In this document: positions 36,071 to 45,643 of the stretch, piece after piece
Layout of the letters: each line of letters starts with the position of its first letter
Numbering within the stretch: position 1 is the first letter of the stretch
Origin: SLJN01 sp964505385
GTDB lineage: Bacteria > Bacteroidota > Rhodothermia > Balneolales > Natronogracilivirgulaceae
Assembly (NCBI GenBank): GCA_964505385.1
Contig: CAZDIA010000013.1
Span: forward strand, 14,491-78,490
Direction of reading: 5' to 3'
DNA length: 64,000 nucleotides
The notes under the pieces: model-generated
The model's input: the letters and a program-made list of their open reading frames with translations, nothing else
What the model was told of the DNA's origin: nothing
The model's database searches: none
Made by a program: the position numbers and the translations under genes

Positions 36071-36925
36071 ATGAAATCAAGATATTTATGGGGTTATGTA
36101 GCAACTTGCACGATTCTGCTTGCGCTTATTCTCATCAGTAATTCATCATTCGCACAACCCTCTACTTCCCAACTTGCCGACCGGCTCGGCCAAATACACC
36201 AGGAGCGCATTGAGCAAATCAACCAAATAGAAATAACAAGCCGTTTTACGGCAGGCATGCTTGAAGGAGAAGAATCTACAACGGTCTATGAAAAAGTTGA
36301 TAAGAATGGAAAATACGTCCTTGAGCCGGTAGAAAGCGATGACCTCTATGAGGCCGGGGAAATGACCGGGCTTTTTGAAGATATTCTGGCAGAAATGGTG
36401 CTCAATTCAAGTGCTATCGAAAATGATACTTATAATGGTTACTCTGCATATAAAATCCTGGTAGATGACCCTGATTTTCTGAATGAGCTTAGCACCTCTG
36501 ACGCTTTAGCTGATGACGAGTTTGACGATTTAGAGGAGGAGTTGATAACCGAGTCATTTACATTCTGGCTGGACAATGACAATCTTGTAATGTATCACGG
36601 TTCATTAGCTAATCAAGGGCCAGACGGACAGAAAATTACCGTCAATTTCAGTTTTTCCGATTATGAAACTCACTCAGGATTACCGGTTCCCATGGTAACG
36701 GAAGTTGAAATTGATGGCATGGAACAGCTCTTTTCTGATGAGGAAATCGCCGAAGCCCGCAATGCTATGCGTGAGATGGAAGAACAGCTTGAAGGTATGC
36801 CTGAGGAACAACGCGAAATGATTGAGCAGCAGATTAAACCCCAAATGGAGCGATTTGAGCAGATGATTGAAAGCGGCGAAATGGGAAACTCCCGCCTTGA
36901 GGTAATAAACGTTGTCGTAAACTGA
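36071..36925 (+). CDS. Exported protein with a LolA-like beta region and C-terminal coiled coil
   Basis: A 284-residue protein with a signal peptide (ATCTILLALILISNSSFAQ). The middle, with SFTFWLDNDNLVMYHG and ITVNFSFSDYETHSGLPVPMVTEV, recalls the beta-sheet of outer-membrane lipoprotein carrier-like proteins. From about 225 on it is helical and Glu/Met/Gln rich (REMEEQLEGMPEEQREM), likely a coiled coil. The function is unknown. It converges with the threonine aldolase gene, 30 bases away. Confidence 0.6.
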   Translation: MKSRYLWGYVATCTILLALILISNSSFAQPSTSQLADRLGQIHQERIEQINQIEITSRFTAGMLEGEESTTVYEKVDKNGKYVLEPVESDDLYEAGEMTGLFEDILAEMVLNSSAIENDTYNGYSAYKILVDDPDFLNELSTSDALADDEFDDLEEELITESFTFWLDNDNLVMYHGSLANQGPDGQKITVNFSFSDYETHSGLPVPMVTEVEIDGMEQLFSDEEIAEARNAMREMEEQLEGMPEEQREMIEQQIKPQMERFEQMIESGEMGNSRLEVINVVVN

Positions 36926-36955
36926 TTCAACTTTGGGTTTTCTTACAGACACTAA

Positions 36956-37975
36956 TCAATTGAATAGCTTCTCAAAAGTGCGGCACACGTGTTCCAGGTC
37001 ATCATCATCCACCTGCAAGTGAAATGTAGCGCGAATGGTATTCGGACCGAAAGGCACCATGCGAACGCCTTCATTCTGCAATTCTCCGAGCGCCTGTTCA
37101 GCTGAGCGATCTGTCACATCGAAAATTACAATATTGGATTGCACACGACCGGAATCAATTTTAAGTGATGAGCAGGATTGTATTACCTCACTAAGTTTTT
37201 TCGCGCGCTTGTGATCATCCTCCATCAACTTCCAGTGATGATCAACGGAATATTCGGCAGCGGCAGCTAAAATCCCGGCCTGACGCATGCCTCCCCCAAG
37301 AACTTTTCTGAATTTTCTCGCTTTTTTTATATGCTCTTCACTACCAAGGATCATAGAGCCGACCGGCGCGCCAAGCCCTTTGGAAAAGCAAACGGACAAG
37401 GTATCAGCCAATTCACCAAATATCTCCGGCTTTTGGCCGGTGGCAACAACGGCATTCCAGATCCTTGCTCCATCAATATGAAAATACAAACCCTGCTCAT
37501 CGGCAATCGCACTGATTTCGCTAAGGGCCTCCAGAGTATAACATGTTCCCCCACCTTTGTTAGCTGTGTGTTCTACAGCAATTACTCTGCTGGTCGGCTC
37601 CCAATCCCTGGCATTTCGGATTGCGGGTTTAATCTGATCCGGTGACAGCAAACCATTCCTTCCAGGTAATGTTCTGAGCTGCACAGAGGACAACACAGAA
37701 GCAGCGGAGGATTCATAGTTAAAAATATGAGCTTGCTCATCAAGTATGACTTCATCGCATGGCTGGGTTAAGATCATCAGCCCGAGTTGATTGCCCATGG
37801 TACCACTTGGCACAAACAATCCCGACTGAAAGCCAAACATATCAGCCATCCGCTTTTGAAAATTATTAAGTGACGGGTCTTCCTCAAATACGTCATCTCC
37901 TACTTCGGCTTCGAGCATATATGCTTTCATTTCAGGAGTAGGCCTGGTAACAGTGTCGCTGCGTAGATCAATCAT
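36956..37975 (-). CDS. ltaE: Low-specificity L-threonine aldolase
   Basis: Splits L-threonine or L-allo-threonine to glycine and acetaldehyde with PLP. The protein of 339 residues starts MIDLRSDTVTRPT and has VEHTANKGGGTCY, HIDGARIWNA and the PLP Lys 199 in CFSKGLGAPVGS, all typical of the GLY1/LtaE family. It is a single gene in a minus-strand run without tight linkage to its neighbours. Confidence 0.93.
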   Translation of the reverse strand: MIDLRSDTVTRPTPEMKAYMLEAEVGDDVFEEDPSLNNFQKRMADMFGFQSGLFVPSGTMGNQLGLMILTQPCDEVILDEQAHIFNYESSAASVLSSVQLRTLPGRNGLLSPDQIKPAIRNARDWEPTSRVIAVEHTANKGGGTCYTLEALSEISAIADEQGLYFHIDGARIWNAVVATGQKPEIFGELADTLSVCFSKGLGAPVGSMILGSEEHIKKARKFRKVLGGGMRQAGILAAAAEYSVDHHWKLMEDDHKRAKKLSEVIQSCSSLKIDSGRVQSNIVIFDVTDRSAEQALGELQNEGVRMVPFGPNTIRATFHLQVDDDDLEHVCRTFEKLFN

Positions 37976-38123
37976 AAAGAATTTTTGCGGATTAAGGTAT
38001 TTTTCTGGTTATTGAAAGAAGCATTAACCTACCTGAAAAAATGCCGATATCAAGGTATGCCGAGCCCCGAATGCAACTGGGAACGGGCAAAACAAAGATA
38101 TTGACATTCACCCTTGAGCCTGA

Positions 38124-38639
38124 CTATGAAGAGGAGGAAGTCGTTTTTTCCTGTTCATAGCGCTCGTAGGATTCCTCAATAGTTTTTACAGCTTCTTCCA
38201 CACCGCCCCAGCCGTGAATGCCTACCTTTTTCTTCTCAAGATCTTTGTAAACCTGAAAAAAATGTTCAATCTCTTTTAAGGTGTGGGGCGGCACTTGCGA
38301 TAAGTCCTCAATATGATTCCAAAGAGGATCATTCAGGGGCACTGAGAGAATTTTTTCATCCGGTCCTTTTTCATCCCACATTTTAAACAGACCTATTGGT
38401 TTTGATTCGATCATACATCCCGGAAAAGTTGCCTCTGTAACCAGTACTAATACATCAAGCGGATCTCCGTCAAGTGCGAGGGTATCGGGTATATACCCAT
38501 AGTCGCTGGGATAATGAACCGCTGAAAACAACATTCGATCAAACCTGATCACCTTTTTCTCTTTATCGTATTCATATTTATTTCGACTTCCTTTCGGTAT
38601 TTCAACAAATACGTTGATGGTCGGACGTTCTGGACTCAT
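38124..38639 (-). CDS. ppa: Inorganic pyrophosphatase, family I
   Basis: Hydrolyses pyrophosphate to phosphate and so pulls biosynthetic reactions forward. The protein of 171 residues holds the family I signature DGDPLD (57-62) after YPSDYGYIPDTLA, together with VEIPKGSRNKYEYD, which carries the phosphate-binding basic residues. It lies 204 bases upstream of the end of the acyl-CoA ligase gene, on the same strand. Confidence 0.95.
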   Translation of the reverse strand: MSPERPTINVFVEIPKGSRNKYEYDKEKKVIRFDRMLFSAVHYPSDYGYIPDTLALDGDPLDVLVLVTEATFPGCMIESKPIGLFKMWDEKGPDEKILSVPLNDPLWNHIEDLSQVPPHTLKEIEHFFQVYKDLEKKKVGIHGWGGVEEAVKTIEESYERYEQEKTTSSSS

Positions 38640-38843
38640 ATATTTACTATTTAATGAATTGTATTTTTCTTACAGCTGATTGTGTTAATATTGTGTTCGA
38701 CTGAACGAAAATCAGTTATTCAAAAGCTTTTTAAGGTACAATACATTCAGGGTTTTTGCCTGGCAGTTATTAACGGATTCACCTTGAATTACCCGAATTA
38801 CGGAAAGCTGAGCAGTTCCATTAAGCAACTACAATAATTGCTG

Positions 38844-40721
38844 CTATGCTTCAGCATACATAGATTCAATTTTATTTTTGTACCTTTGTTCGATCACCTT
38901 TCTCTTCACTTTTAATGTAGGAGTCAGTTCTCCGGATTCGATGGAAAACGGCTCACCAAGCAACTTAAAATGCCGGACTTTCTCATGTGATGGTAGACGA
39001 TCAGAAACCTCTTTAATTTCGTTACCGATTATCTTTTTAACTTCTTCGTGCTCAACCAATTCACTCTCATTGGTGTACGAAACATTATTTTTTGATGCCC
39101 ATGATTTAAGCATTTCGAGATCCGGTACGACCAATGCTGCCAAATAATTCCGCTGTTCTCCGAGAATAATTACCTGGTCAATCCACAGGCTGGTTTTAAG
39201 CATATCTTCTATCGGTCCCGGATATATATTCTTTCCGCCGGCATTTACTATCATGTGTTTCAGACGGTCTGTGATCTGAAGATAACCATCCACAAATCGA
39301 CCGATGTCACCCGTATGCAACCAGCCTTCTTCATCTATTATCTTTCGGGTTTCCTCTTCATTATTCCAGTACCCTTTCATTAAATTAGGGCCTTTGCAAA
39401 TTATTTCTCCCGCACCTGAATTCAGCTCACTCGGGTAATCATCACCTGATAACTCCGCAATTATATTGTTTGTTTCCAAATCTTGAATGCCCACTGTTAC
39501 TCCGGGAATAATATGGCCGACAGTGCCAAAACGCTCTTTTTTAAAAGGGTTAACAGAAATCACCGGTGAAGTTTCAGTCAGCCCGTAGCCCTCGGTGATT
39601 GACATGCCGGCAGCTTGAAAAAATTCCCCAATTTCTCGTTGCAGTGCCGCGCCACCTGAAACAAAAAGCCTTACTTTTCCCCCGGTCTTTTCCTTCAGTT
39701 TATCAAAAACAAGCTTGTCGGCAATGATTTTTCCCAGGCTGATAAAACCGCGTTTACCTCTGGCATATTTCCGACCAGTCCGCACAGCCCAGTAAAACAG
39801 CGATTGTTTAATCGAACTGCCATCCTTTACATTTTTATGAATAAGATTGTAGATCTTTTCAAACAATCTTGGCACGCTAATCACAATACTTGGTTGTACT
39901 TCCAGCATATTTCGGGAAACCGAATCAACACTTTCAGCATAGTATATCTCAGCGCCGCCTGATAAAATCGCATAATATCCGGCCATACGTTCGAATGCAT
40001 GACACAACGGCAAAAAAGACAATGCACGATCAAATTCATTAATAGTAATGACTTGATGTGCTGATTTTATATTACTCACCAAATTCTGATGTGTTAGCAT
40101 CACTCCCTTAGGTAAACCGGTAGTACCTGAAGTGTAAATCAGCGTAGATAAATCTTTTGGTATGATGGATGCCCGGCGTTCTTCAAAAAGCTCATAATTA
40201 TTTTTTAGCTCATCCTCTCCTCGCTTGAGTACTTCATCAAACATCTCCACATTTTCGTGGTCAAGCAGTTCAGGTTGCCTGGGCTTATCGATAGCAACAA
40301 TTTGCCCCAATTCCGGGCAATTATCATAGACAGCGAGGGCTTTTTTCAACTGCAAACCGGTGGATACAAAAAACAGCTGAGCACCGGAATCATTGATTAT
40401 ATATTCACACTGGCTTTCCGGCAAACTTGTATACAATGCGACGTTCACCCCTCCAAGCTGCTGAATCGCCATATCAATAACAGCCCACTCATAACGATTT
40501 TCACTTAAGATTCCAACGCGATCACCTTTCCGGAATCCGATACTGATCAGATAAGAAGTTAGAGCATTTACGTTTTTGGTAAATTCATCCCATGTAACTT
40601 CCCGGTAGTGCGAATCTCCCTTCGGTTTATGAGCGACAGCAGTTTTGTTTTTCCCTTCATATTTTGAGGATAAATTATAAAACAGAGCCGGTATAGTTTC
40701 AAAGTCAACTACGGTAGGCAT
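38844..40721 (-). CDS. Long-chain fatty acid-CoA ligase (AMP-dependent)
   Basis: Activates fatty acids to acyl-CoA through an acyl-adenylate. The 625-residue protein has the P-loop LIYTSGTTGLPKGVML, the FVSGGAALQREIGEFF and TEGYGLTETSPV segments, and the adenylation core LHTGDIGRF plus ITDRLKHMIVNAGGKNI. The layout matches FadD15/LACS-type ligases. It is transcribed from the minus strand, divergent from the Fur-family gene. Confidence 0.93.
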   Translation of the reverse strand: MPTVVDFETIPALFYNLSSKYEGKNKTAVAHKPKGDSHYREVTWDEFTKNVNALTSYLISIGFRKGDRVGILSENRYEWAVIDMAIQQLGGVNVALYTSLPESQCEYIINDSGAQLFFVSTGLQLKKALAVYDNCPELGQIVAIDKPRQPELLDHENVEMFDEVLKRGEDELKNNYELFEERRASIIPKDLSTLIYTSGTTGLPKGVMLTHQNLVSNIKSAHQVITINEFDRALSFLPLCHAFERMAGYYAILSGGAEIYYAESVDSVSRNMLEVQPSIVISVPRLFEKIYNLIHKNVKDGSSIKQSLFYWAVRTGRKYARGKRGFISLGKIIADKLVFDKLKEKTGGKVRLFVSGGAALQREIGEFFQAAGMSITEGYGLTETSPVISVNPFKKERFGTVGHIIPGVTVGIQDLETNNIIAELSGDDYPSELNSGAGEIICKGPNLMKGYWNNEEETRKIIDEEGWLHTGDIGRFVDGYLQITDRLKHMIVNAGGKNIYPGPIEDMLKTSLWIDQVIILGEQRNYLAALVVPDLEMLKSWASKNNVSYTNESELVEHEEVKKIIGNEIKEVSDRLPSHEKVRHFKLLGEPFSIESGELTPTLKVKRKVIEQRYKNKIESMYAEA

Positions 40722-40843
40722 AATTATATGATTGATCAGCGTTAGAACGTTTTAGCAAATATGGAAGTTACGATCAATAGTACTTAAAGCGCAAATTATA
40801 TAGCGCACCACCCTTTTTAAAAACAGGATTAAATTCTACAAAT

Positions 40844-41362
40844 ATGGCTTCACCCGTCAATGAAGATATTATTCATGAAGTAAAAGAAATTTTCAAGAAT
40901 TACCTGAAATCCAACAACCACCGCCAGACTCCTGAACGTTTTTCAGTGCTTGAAGAAATATACCGGGCGGACGGCCATTTCGATGCCGATGACATGTATT
41001 TCACAATGAAAAACCGTGGTTTCAGTGTATCAAGAGCAACGGTTTATAACACATTGGATCTGCTCGTGGAATGCGGACTTGTTCAGCGTCATCAGTTTGG
41101 CAGAAACCAGTCATATTATGAGCGGGCTTATGGATTTCGGCAGCATGATCATATCATCTGTGAAAACTGTGGGGTTGTAAGAGAGTTTTGTGATCCCAGA
41201 TTACAGGAAGTCAAGGATATGATCGAAAGAGTGTATAACTTTAAAGTCAGTTCCCACTCACTTCATTTCTACGGCACCTGTGTAGATTCAAATACCTGCC
41301 TCAGAGACAGTAATTCGGAAGAGGCTGACACTGAAGCTGAAAATGCTTCAAAAGCCCGGTAA
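40844..41362 (+). CDS. Fur-family transcriptional regulator
   Basis: A 172-residue metal-responsive repressor. The winged helix (NHRQTPERFSVLEEIYRADG, and SRATVYNTLDLLVECGLV) is followed by the dimerisation domain with QHDHIICENCG, the regulatory metal site, and a second Cys pair in CVDSNTC. Which metal it senses (iron, zinc, manganese or peroxide) cannot be told by eye. It converges with ftsX, 3 bases apart at the stops. Confidence 0.9.
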   Translation: MASPVNEDIIHEVKEIFKNYLKSNNHRQTPERFSVLEEIYRADGHFDADDMYFTMKNRGFSVSRATVYNTLDLLVECGLVQRHQFGRNQSYYERAYGFRQHDHIICENCGVVREFCDPRLQEVKDMIERVYNFKVSSHSLHFYGTCVDSNTCLRDSNSEEADTEAENASKAR

Positions 41363-41365
41363 CTA

Positions 41366-42253
41366 TTAAACCGGCGCTACCGTGTGCTCTCTTATAAACT
41401 TCCTTGCAGCCCACCTGCTTCCGAACAGGCCCAGGATCAGGGTAAACAATATTATACCACCCATCGTATAATACCATTCATCAAACGGCCACGATAGGAT
41501 ACCGATCTCCGGCAAATAGTGCGGCACTAAAAGATGGAATAGTACCCAGTGAAGCCCTGCGGCTAACAAACCTGCCAGCAGTCCCTGTACGCCTCCCTCA
41601 ACTATAAAGGGGCGCCTGATAAAACCATTGGTTGCACCTACCAGTTTCATGGCTTTTATCAAATCCCGTTTGGCATAGATGGTCAACCGGATAGTATTAA
41701 AAACCAAAATGACGGCCGTCAGGATAATCAGCAGACCTACAGCTGAACCAGCATACATCATCGTTTCGGTACGTTCTTCGAGCAATTCCAGTAATTGCTG
41801 GTTATAATCAACTTCATCCACCCCGTGATATCCTTCAATGTGGGAAACAAGTTCCGCTACTTCTTCACTACCGGTTTCTTCTTCGAGCTGGAGTCTGAAG
41901 GATGCCGGCAAGAATCGCAGATCCGCAAGACTTTCCCCTTCAGCGCCAAATTCTTCCCTGAATATTTCAGCCGCCTCATCCTTGCTTATGAATCTGATTT
42001 CATGAACCCCTGATAATTGCGCAAACTCTTCCTCCAGCTGATTGGCCCGATCATCACTTATATCAGTTAAAAAAACCTCAATTTCAACCTGCCTTTTCAT
42101 CTCCTGCGCTACCTCATAGCCATTCCAGGCCAGCCGGAACATCACACTAATCAGCAAAACCGAGATCACCAGCGCAGTGATGCTCGTGAGGGAAGCCAGG
42201 CGTGTCCGCTTTAGTCCGGCAACACCTTCTTTTATAACATAGCTTAAACTCAT
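41366..42253 (-). CDS. ftsX: Cell division ABC permease FtsX
   Basis: A 295-residue membrane protein. An N-terminal helix (SITALVISVLLISVMF) is followed by a large periplasmic loop (about 45-165) with SKDEAAEIFREEFG, and then three more helices. It is the partner of the FtsE ATPase in activating septal amidases. FtsE is not in the window. It follows the outer-membrane barrel gene by 15 bases, and that overlaps cinA, so the three form an operon. Confidence 0.92.
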   Translation of the reverse strand: MSLSYVIKEGVAGLKRTRLASLTSITALVISVLLISVMFRLAWNGYEVAQEMKRQVEIEVFLTDISDDRANQLEEEFAQLSGVHEIRFISKDEAAEIFREEFGAEGESLADLRFLPASFRLQLEEETGSEEVAELVSHIEGYHGVDEVDYNQQLLELLEERTETMMYAGSAVGLLIILTAVILVFNTIRLTIYAKRDLIKAMKLVGATNGFIRRPFIVEGGVQGLLAGLLAAGLHWVLFHLLVPHYLPEIGILSWPFDEWYYTMGGIILFTLILGLFGSRWAARKFIREHTVAPV

Positions 42254-42268
42254 ATTCAGTAAAACAGG

Positions 42269-44215
42269 TTAATTTCTGAGAATCCATTGTAGCCCAAGCC
42301 GGAACCGCCGTCCCATCATGGGATGATGAGCTTTTTCAAAATAACCCGGCTGAATGACTTCATCCAATACATTCTCATAGCGTAAACGAACAATCACGTT
42401 GCGAACACGTGCAGAAATTTCCACATCAAGCCGGGCGAATTCGGGAATCTCCTGCTGAAAGGAGTTGGGATCCCAGTAATCCATGCTCTCCCTGTAGGTT
42501 CCGGTTCGATAAGCCATCGGGGAAAACCATCCGATGAACCCTCCTTTTACGTAAGCCGCCCGATCAAAAACATAGTTCTCGTAATAAGATGAAAACTGTG
42601 TCCATGCTCTCAGCCCGGATTCACTTAATTGCTGAATAACCGGATCGGGGGCATCACTGTTATAAAACTGAGTAGTTAATGCCAGCTCCGAATTAAATCG
42701 ATCTCCATAATAACCCATCTTCCCATATCCCGACCAACTTTCGTAGTCACCGGTTTGCTGGAATTCATTTTCCGGATCAATCAATATAGGGTTGGAAATC
42801 TCCTTAAACTGCCCTCCAACATCAATCTGAAACCGGAACTTCGGAAACAAGGTAGCGCCAAGCTCCGCACGCCGAATCTGCTCGTTTTCAAGTTCAGGAT
42901 TACCATCTGCACCATCTGCGGTCTGGCTGATCCAGTATAGTTGTTGAGGGGACGGCATCATCTCGCCGGCGCTGAATGCCGCCTGAATACCAAACCATCG
43001 GGATAAAGACAAATCAGCCCCCACCCCGTACTGACCGTCAAGAAAATCATCGGTTCGATAGCGTATTTCACTCCAGCCATCAAGCTTAATTGCGGATGAT
43101 AGTGGCAGTGATGCTCTTTGGGAAATTTCATGACGAGTCCAACTCTCTTTATCCATCGACCGGTTGGTTTCGGATATCACACTGCTGTACTCAGAATACG
43201 CTTCCAGATCCAGCTCAAGCTCATCAAAAAGATCAGTATTGTATCTACCCGAGATACCCGTAGTATTTACGCGGTAAAACGTGCTGTCTTCACCGGTATA
43301 AAAAAAACGCCGGTTTCTGTCGTAATAGGCTGTTACCTGCGCATGCGCTTCTTCATACTTATTTTCCCGGTGATACAAGGTTCCTTTCATCACCGTATTT
43401 CGGACTGAAGATCGGGCGTTCAATAAATTGGCTGATGTATTCAGAGGTTCAAACGGAAACAGATTCATATCATCAATTACAAATCCGCCCGGTTCATCCA
43501 TTTGCAATCCGGTGTACAGCATTGATCCGCGCAAAATGTAGCGGTCATTAAGATGATAATACGCTCCGGCGGACACTTTTCGCCCGCTGAGAAGATTAGA
43601 CGGATATCCGGGCTCTTCATGCTTTCCCCAGTAGCCGGCTTCGAGATTGAGACGCTGAGTGATGTTTTGCGTGATAAATCCTTCAATATTACGGTATTCA
43701 TCACCGGCTTGCTCCAGTGTAACCTGAGTTAATGGGCGGTTCACATAAAACCTGCGCATCTTATACCGGTTGCGGTATTGGATACCTCGGCTGTCCTCTT
43801 TATACGTTGCAAACCGATAATGAGGGAGCCGGTTGGGATTAGTCATGCCCGTTACCCGGTCTTCTACGGGTACTGTTTCCCAGAATGAGCGTTGATGCCG
43901 CGGGTCATGACCATTAATCAAAGCTGCATCATGCCGGCCAAGCATTCCAAGGCGGTAGGTAATTCTTCCCGGCTCCCGAAAATGCCATTCACTCATGCTT
44001 TGCAGCATCTCCCAGCGCAACAGGCTATCATTGAGCGTCTCATTAAAACCGGTTTTCGGCGAAATCGACAACCGCTCAATTTCTTCAAAATCCTCATCTT
44101 CCTCTTCCTCTTCAACCGCTTCTTCGGGAGTATCTTGCGGAATATCATTGGTATCCGGGAGGGAAATCCGAAAGGGAGCTGAAATCAATGCTATGAAAAC
44201 AAAAAGGATAGTCAC
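42269..44215 (-). CDS. Outer-membrane beta-barrel protein, porin/TonB-barrel-like without plug
   Basis: A 648-residue exported protein. After a signal it has an acidic stretch (EEAVEEEEEDEDFEEIE), then over 20 amphipathic strands rich in Tyr and Arg (for example RYILRGSMLYTGLQ, LELDLEAYSEYSSV, IVRLRYENVLDE) up to the C-terminus RLGLQWILRN. The barrel resembles the C-terminal half of TonB-dependent receptors and putative porins, but no plug domain or TonB box is visible. It lies between cinA (4-base overlap) and ftsX (15-base gap). No ligand can be named. Confidence 0.65.
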   Translation of the reverse strand: MTILFVFIALISAPFRISLPDTNDIPQDTPEEAVEEEEEDEDFEEIERLSISPKTGFNETLNDSLLRWEMLQSMSEWHFREPGRITYRLGMLGRHDAALINGHDPRHQRSFWETVPVEDRVTGMTNPNRLPHYRFATYKEDSRGIQYRNRYKMRRFYVNRPLTQVTLEQAGDEYRNIEGFITQNITQRLNLEAGYWGKHEEPGYPSNLLSGRKVSAGAYYHLNDRYILRGSMLYTGLQMDEPGGFVIDDMNLFPFEPLNTSANLLNARSSVRNTVMKGTLYHRENKYEEAHAQVTAYYDRNRRFFYTGEDSTFYRVNTTGISGRYNTDLFDELELDLEAYSEYSSVISETNRSMDKESWTRHEISQRASLPLSSAIKLDGWSEIRYRTDDFLDGQYGVGADLSLSRWFGIQAAFSAGEMMPSPQQLYWISQTADGADGNPELENEQIRRAELGATLFPKFRFQIDVGGQFKEISNPILIDPENEFQQTGDYESWSGYGKMGYYGDRFNSELALTTQFYNSDAPDPVIQQLSESGLRAWTQFSSYYENYVFDRAAYVKGGFIGWFSPMAYRTGTYRESMDYWDPNSFQQEIPEFARLDVEISARVRNVIVRLRYENVLDEVIQPGYFEKAHHPMMGRRFRLGLQWILRN

Positions 44216-45510
44216 CAGAGCTCTGCATTTTCCGGCTGGATTCCATAGGGCATCATGTCCGATCCGATTTGCACTCTTCGAACAACATCCAAAGCGATTA
44301 CAGAACCCTGCTTTTTATTGGCGTTCCTGTTTTTATACAAAATATATTTAATGGCAAAATGGCGGTTTTTGTCATAATAGCCAATCCAGACTGTGCCAAC
44401 CGGCTTATCTTCCGTTCCACCGGATGGCCCGGCAACTCCGGTTGTTGATACACCTGCATCTGCACCCGTTTTTTCAGCTACTCCCCTGGCAAGCTCAACT
44501 GCCACTTCCTTACTCACAGCGCCATGTTTTTCGATGGTGGCCGGTGATACGCCAAGCAGACCGGTTTTAAGAAAATTATCATAGCAATTTATTCCGCCTA
44601 AATACCAGGCACTGCAGCCGGGAACTTCGGTGATCATATCACACAACCTCCCGCCGGTACAGCTTTCAGCTACGGCCAGCGACTTACCGTTTTGTTCTAA
44701 CAATTTCCCAACCGCTGATGCCAGCGTATCCTCTGAATCTTCTGCGAAAATATAGTCCCGGGCATTCTGCTCTATGTAATTTAATGCCGGTGAAAGCTCT
44801 TCTTCCGCATCAGTTTCATCCCGGGCATAGGTGGATATCCGCAGTGTGATCACACCGTCCCCCGGCAAAGATGCGACATTTAAATCTGTGCCATTAACAT
44901 ATTGATCAATGTGTGGCAGCACTTCATCACTCAATGTACTTTCCCCAATCCCTGCAATCTTATAGTAACGGCTGTAATACCGTGGATGATCCGGCAATAG
45001 CCGCTCCAAGCGAGGGAGTACCTCATGTTCCATCAAATGTCTCATCTCGGAAGGTACGCCCGGCAGCACCGCCAGATAATTTCCATTACGCCCGAACCAC
45101 ATCCCAGGAGCAGTGCCCTTTTTGTTAAAAAGCACTTCACAACTTTCCGGCACGCGAGCCTGCTCAATATTAGAATCAGTAACAGGAATATTGCGTCGTC
45201 TAAGTACTGTTTTTACATGGTTCAGGGTTGGCTCATGTATTACTTTTTCTCCCGGAAACAGATCGTACAATACCTTTTTTGTGATGTCATCTTTTGTAGG
45301 CCCGAGCCCGCCGGTAACTACTGTCACTGAAGCTTTGTTCAAACCTTCATCAATAGCATGCCGGATGTCGTCATGTACATCATTTATAGTGATAATTTTA
45401 TCACATCGGAAACCCCGGGTGGTCAGCTCCCTTCCCATCCAGGTTGCATTGGTGTTCTGGATGTCTCCTATAAGTAATTCAGAGCCAATAGTTATGATAT
45501 ACGCATTCAT
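44212..45510 (-). CDS. cinA: Competence/damage-inducible protein CinA, nicotinamide-nucleotide amidohydrolase
   Basis: A 432-residue protein. The N-terminal molybdopterin-binding-like COG1058 domain (NAYIITIGSELLIGDIQNTN, and VVTGGLGPTKDD) precedes a PncC-like amidase domain with SLAVAESCTGGRLCD and TGVAGPSGGTEDKPVGTVWIGY. This hydrolyses nicotinamide mononucleotide and dinucleotide derivatives. Its name comes from competence studies. It is divergent from pgsA. Confidence 0.95.
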   Translation of the reverse strand: MNAYIITIGSELLIGDIQNTNATWMGRELTTRGFRCDKIITINDVHDDIRHAIDEGLNKASVTVVTGGLGPTKDDITKKVLYDLFPGEKVIHEPTLNHVKTVLRRRNIPVTDSNIEQARVPESCEVLFNKKGTAPGMWFGRNGNYLAVLPGVPSEMRHLMEHEVLPRLERLLPDHPRYYSRYYKIAGIGESTLSDEVLPHIDQYVNGTDLNVASLPGDGVITLRISTYARDETDAEEELSPALNYIEQNARDYIFAEDSEDTLASAVGKLLEQNGKSLAVAESCTGGRLCDMITEVPGCSAWYLGGINCYDNFLKTGLLGVSPATIEKHGAVSKEVAVELARGVAEKTGADAGVSTTGVAGPSGGTEDKPVGTVWIGYYDKNRHFAIKYILYKNRNANKKQGSVIALDVVRRVQIGSDMMPYGIQPENAELW

Positions 45511-45609
45511 TAACTTAAATCCCGGTGTACGATTCTCAATTTCAGGAACAGCAGTTAATATACGAATTCAAGGGGACAGCACATTTTTTAAGTTTATAAA
45601 AGTTCGGGA

Positions 45610-45639
45610 TTGGCTTACCGAATTTCATTTGTATCTTTG
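45610..45639 (+). promoter_or_regulatory. Promoter TTG-N19-TATCTTTG of pgsA
   Basis: TTG at 45610-45612 and TATCTTTG at 45632-45639 match the Bacteroidota consensus in both boxes and spacing. The predicted start site falls at about 45645, the pgsA start codon itself, so the message may be leaderless. Confidence 0.65.
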
Positions 45640-45643
45640 TAGC

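Noticed and set aside
45113..45643. 5' extension of pgsA over cinA
   Set aside because: The open frame lies opposite cinA; family alignment starts at 45644.
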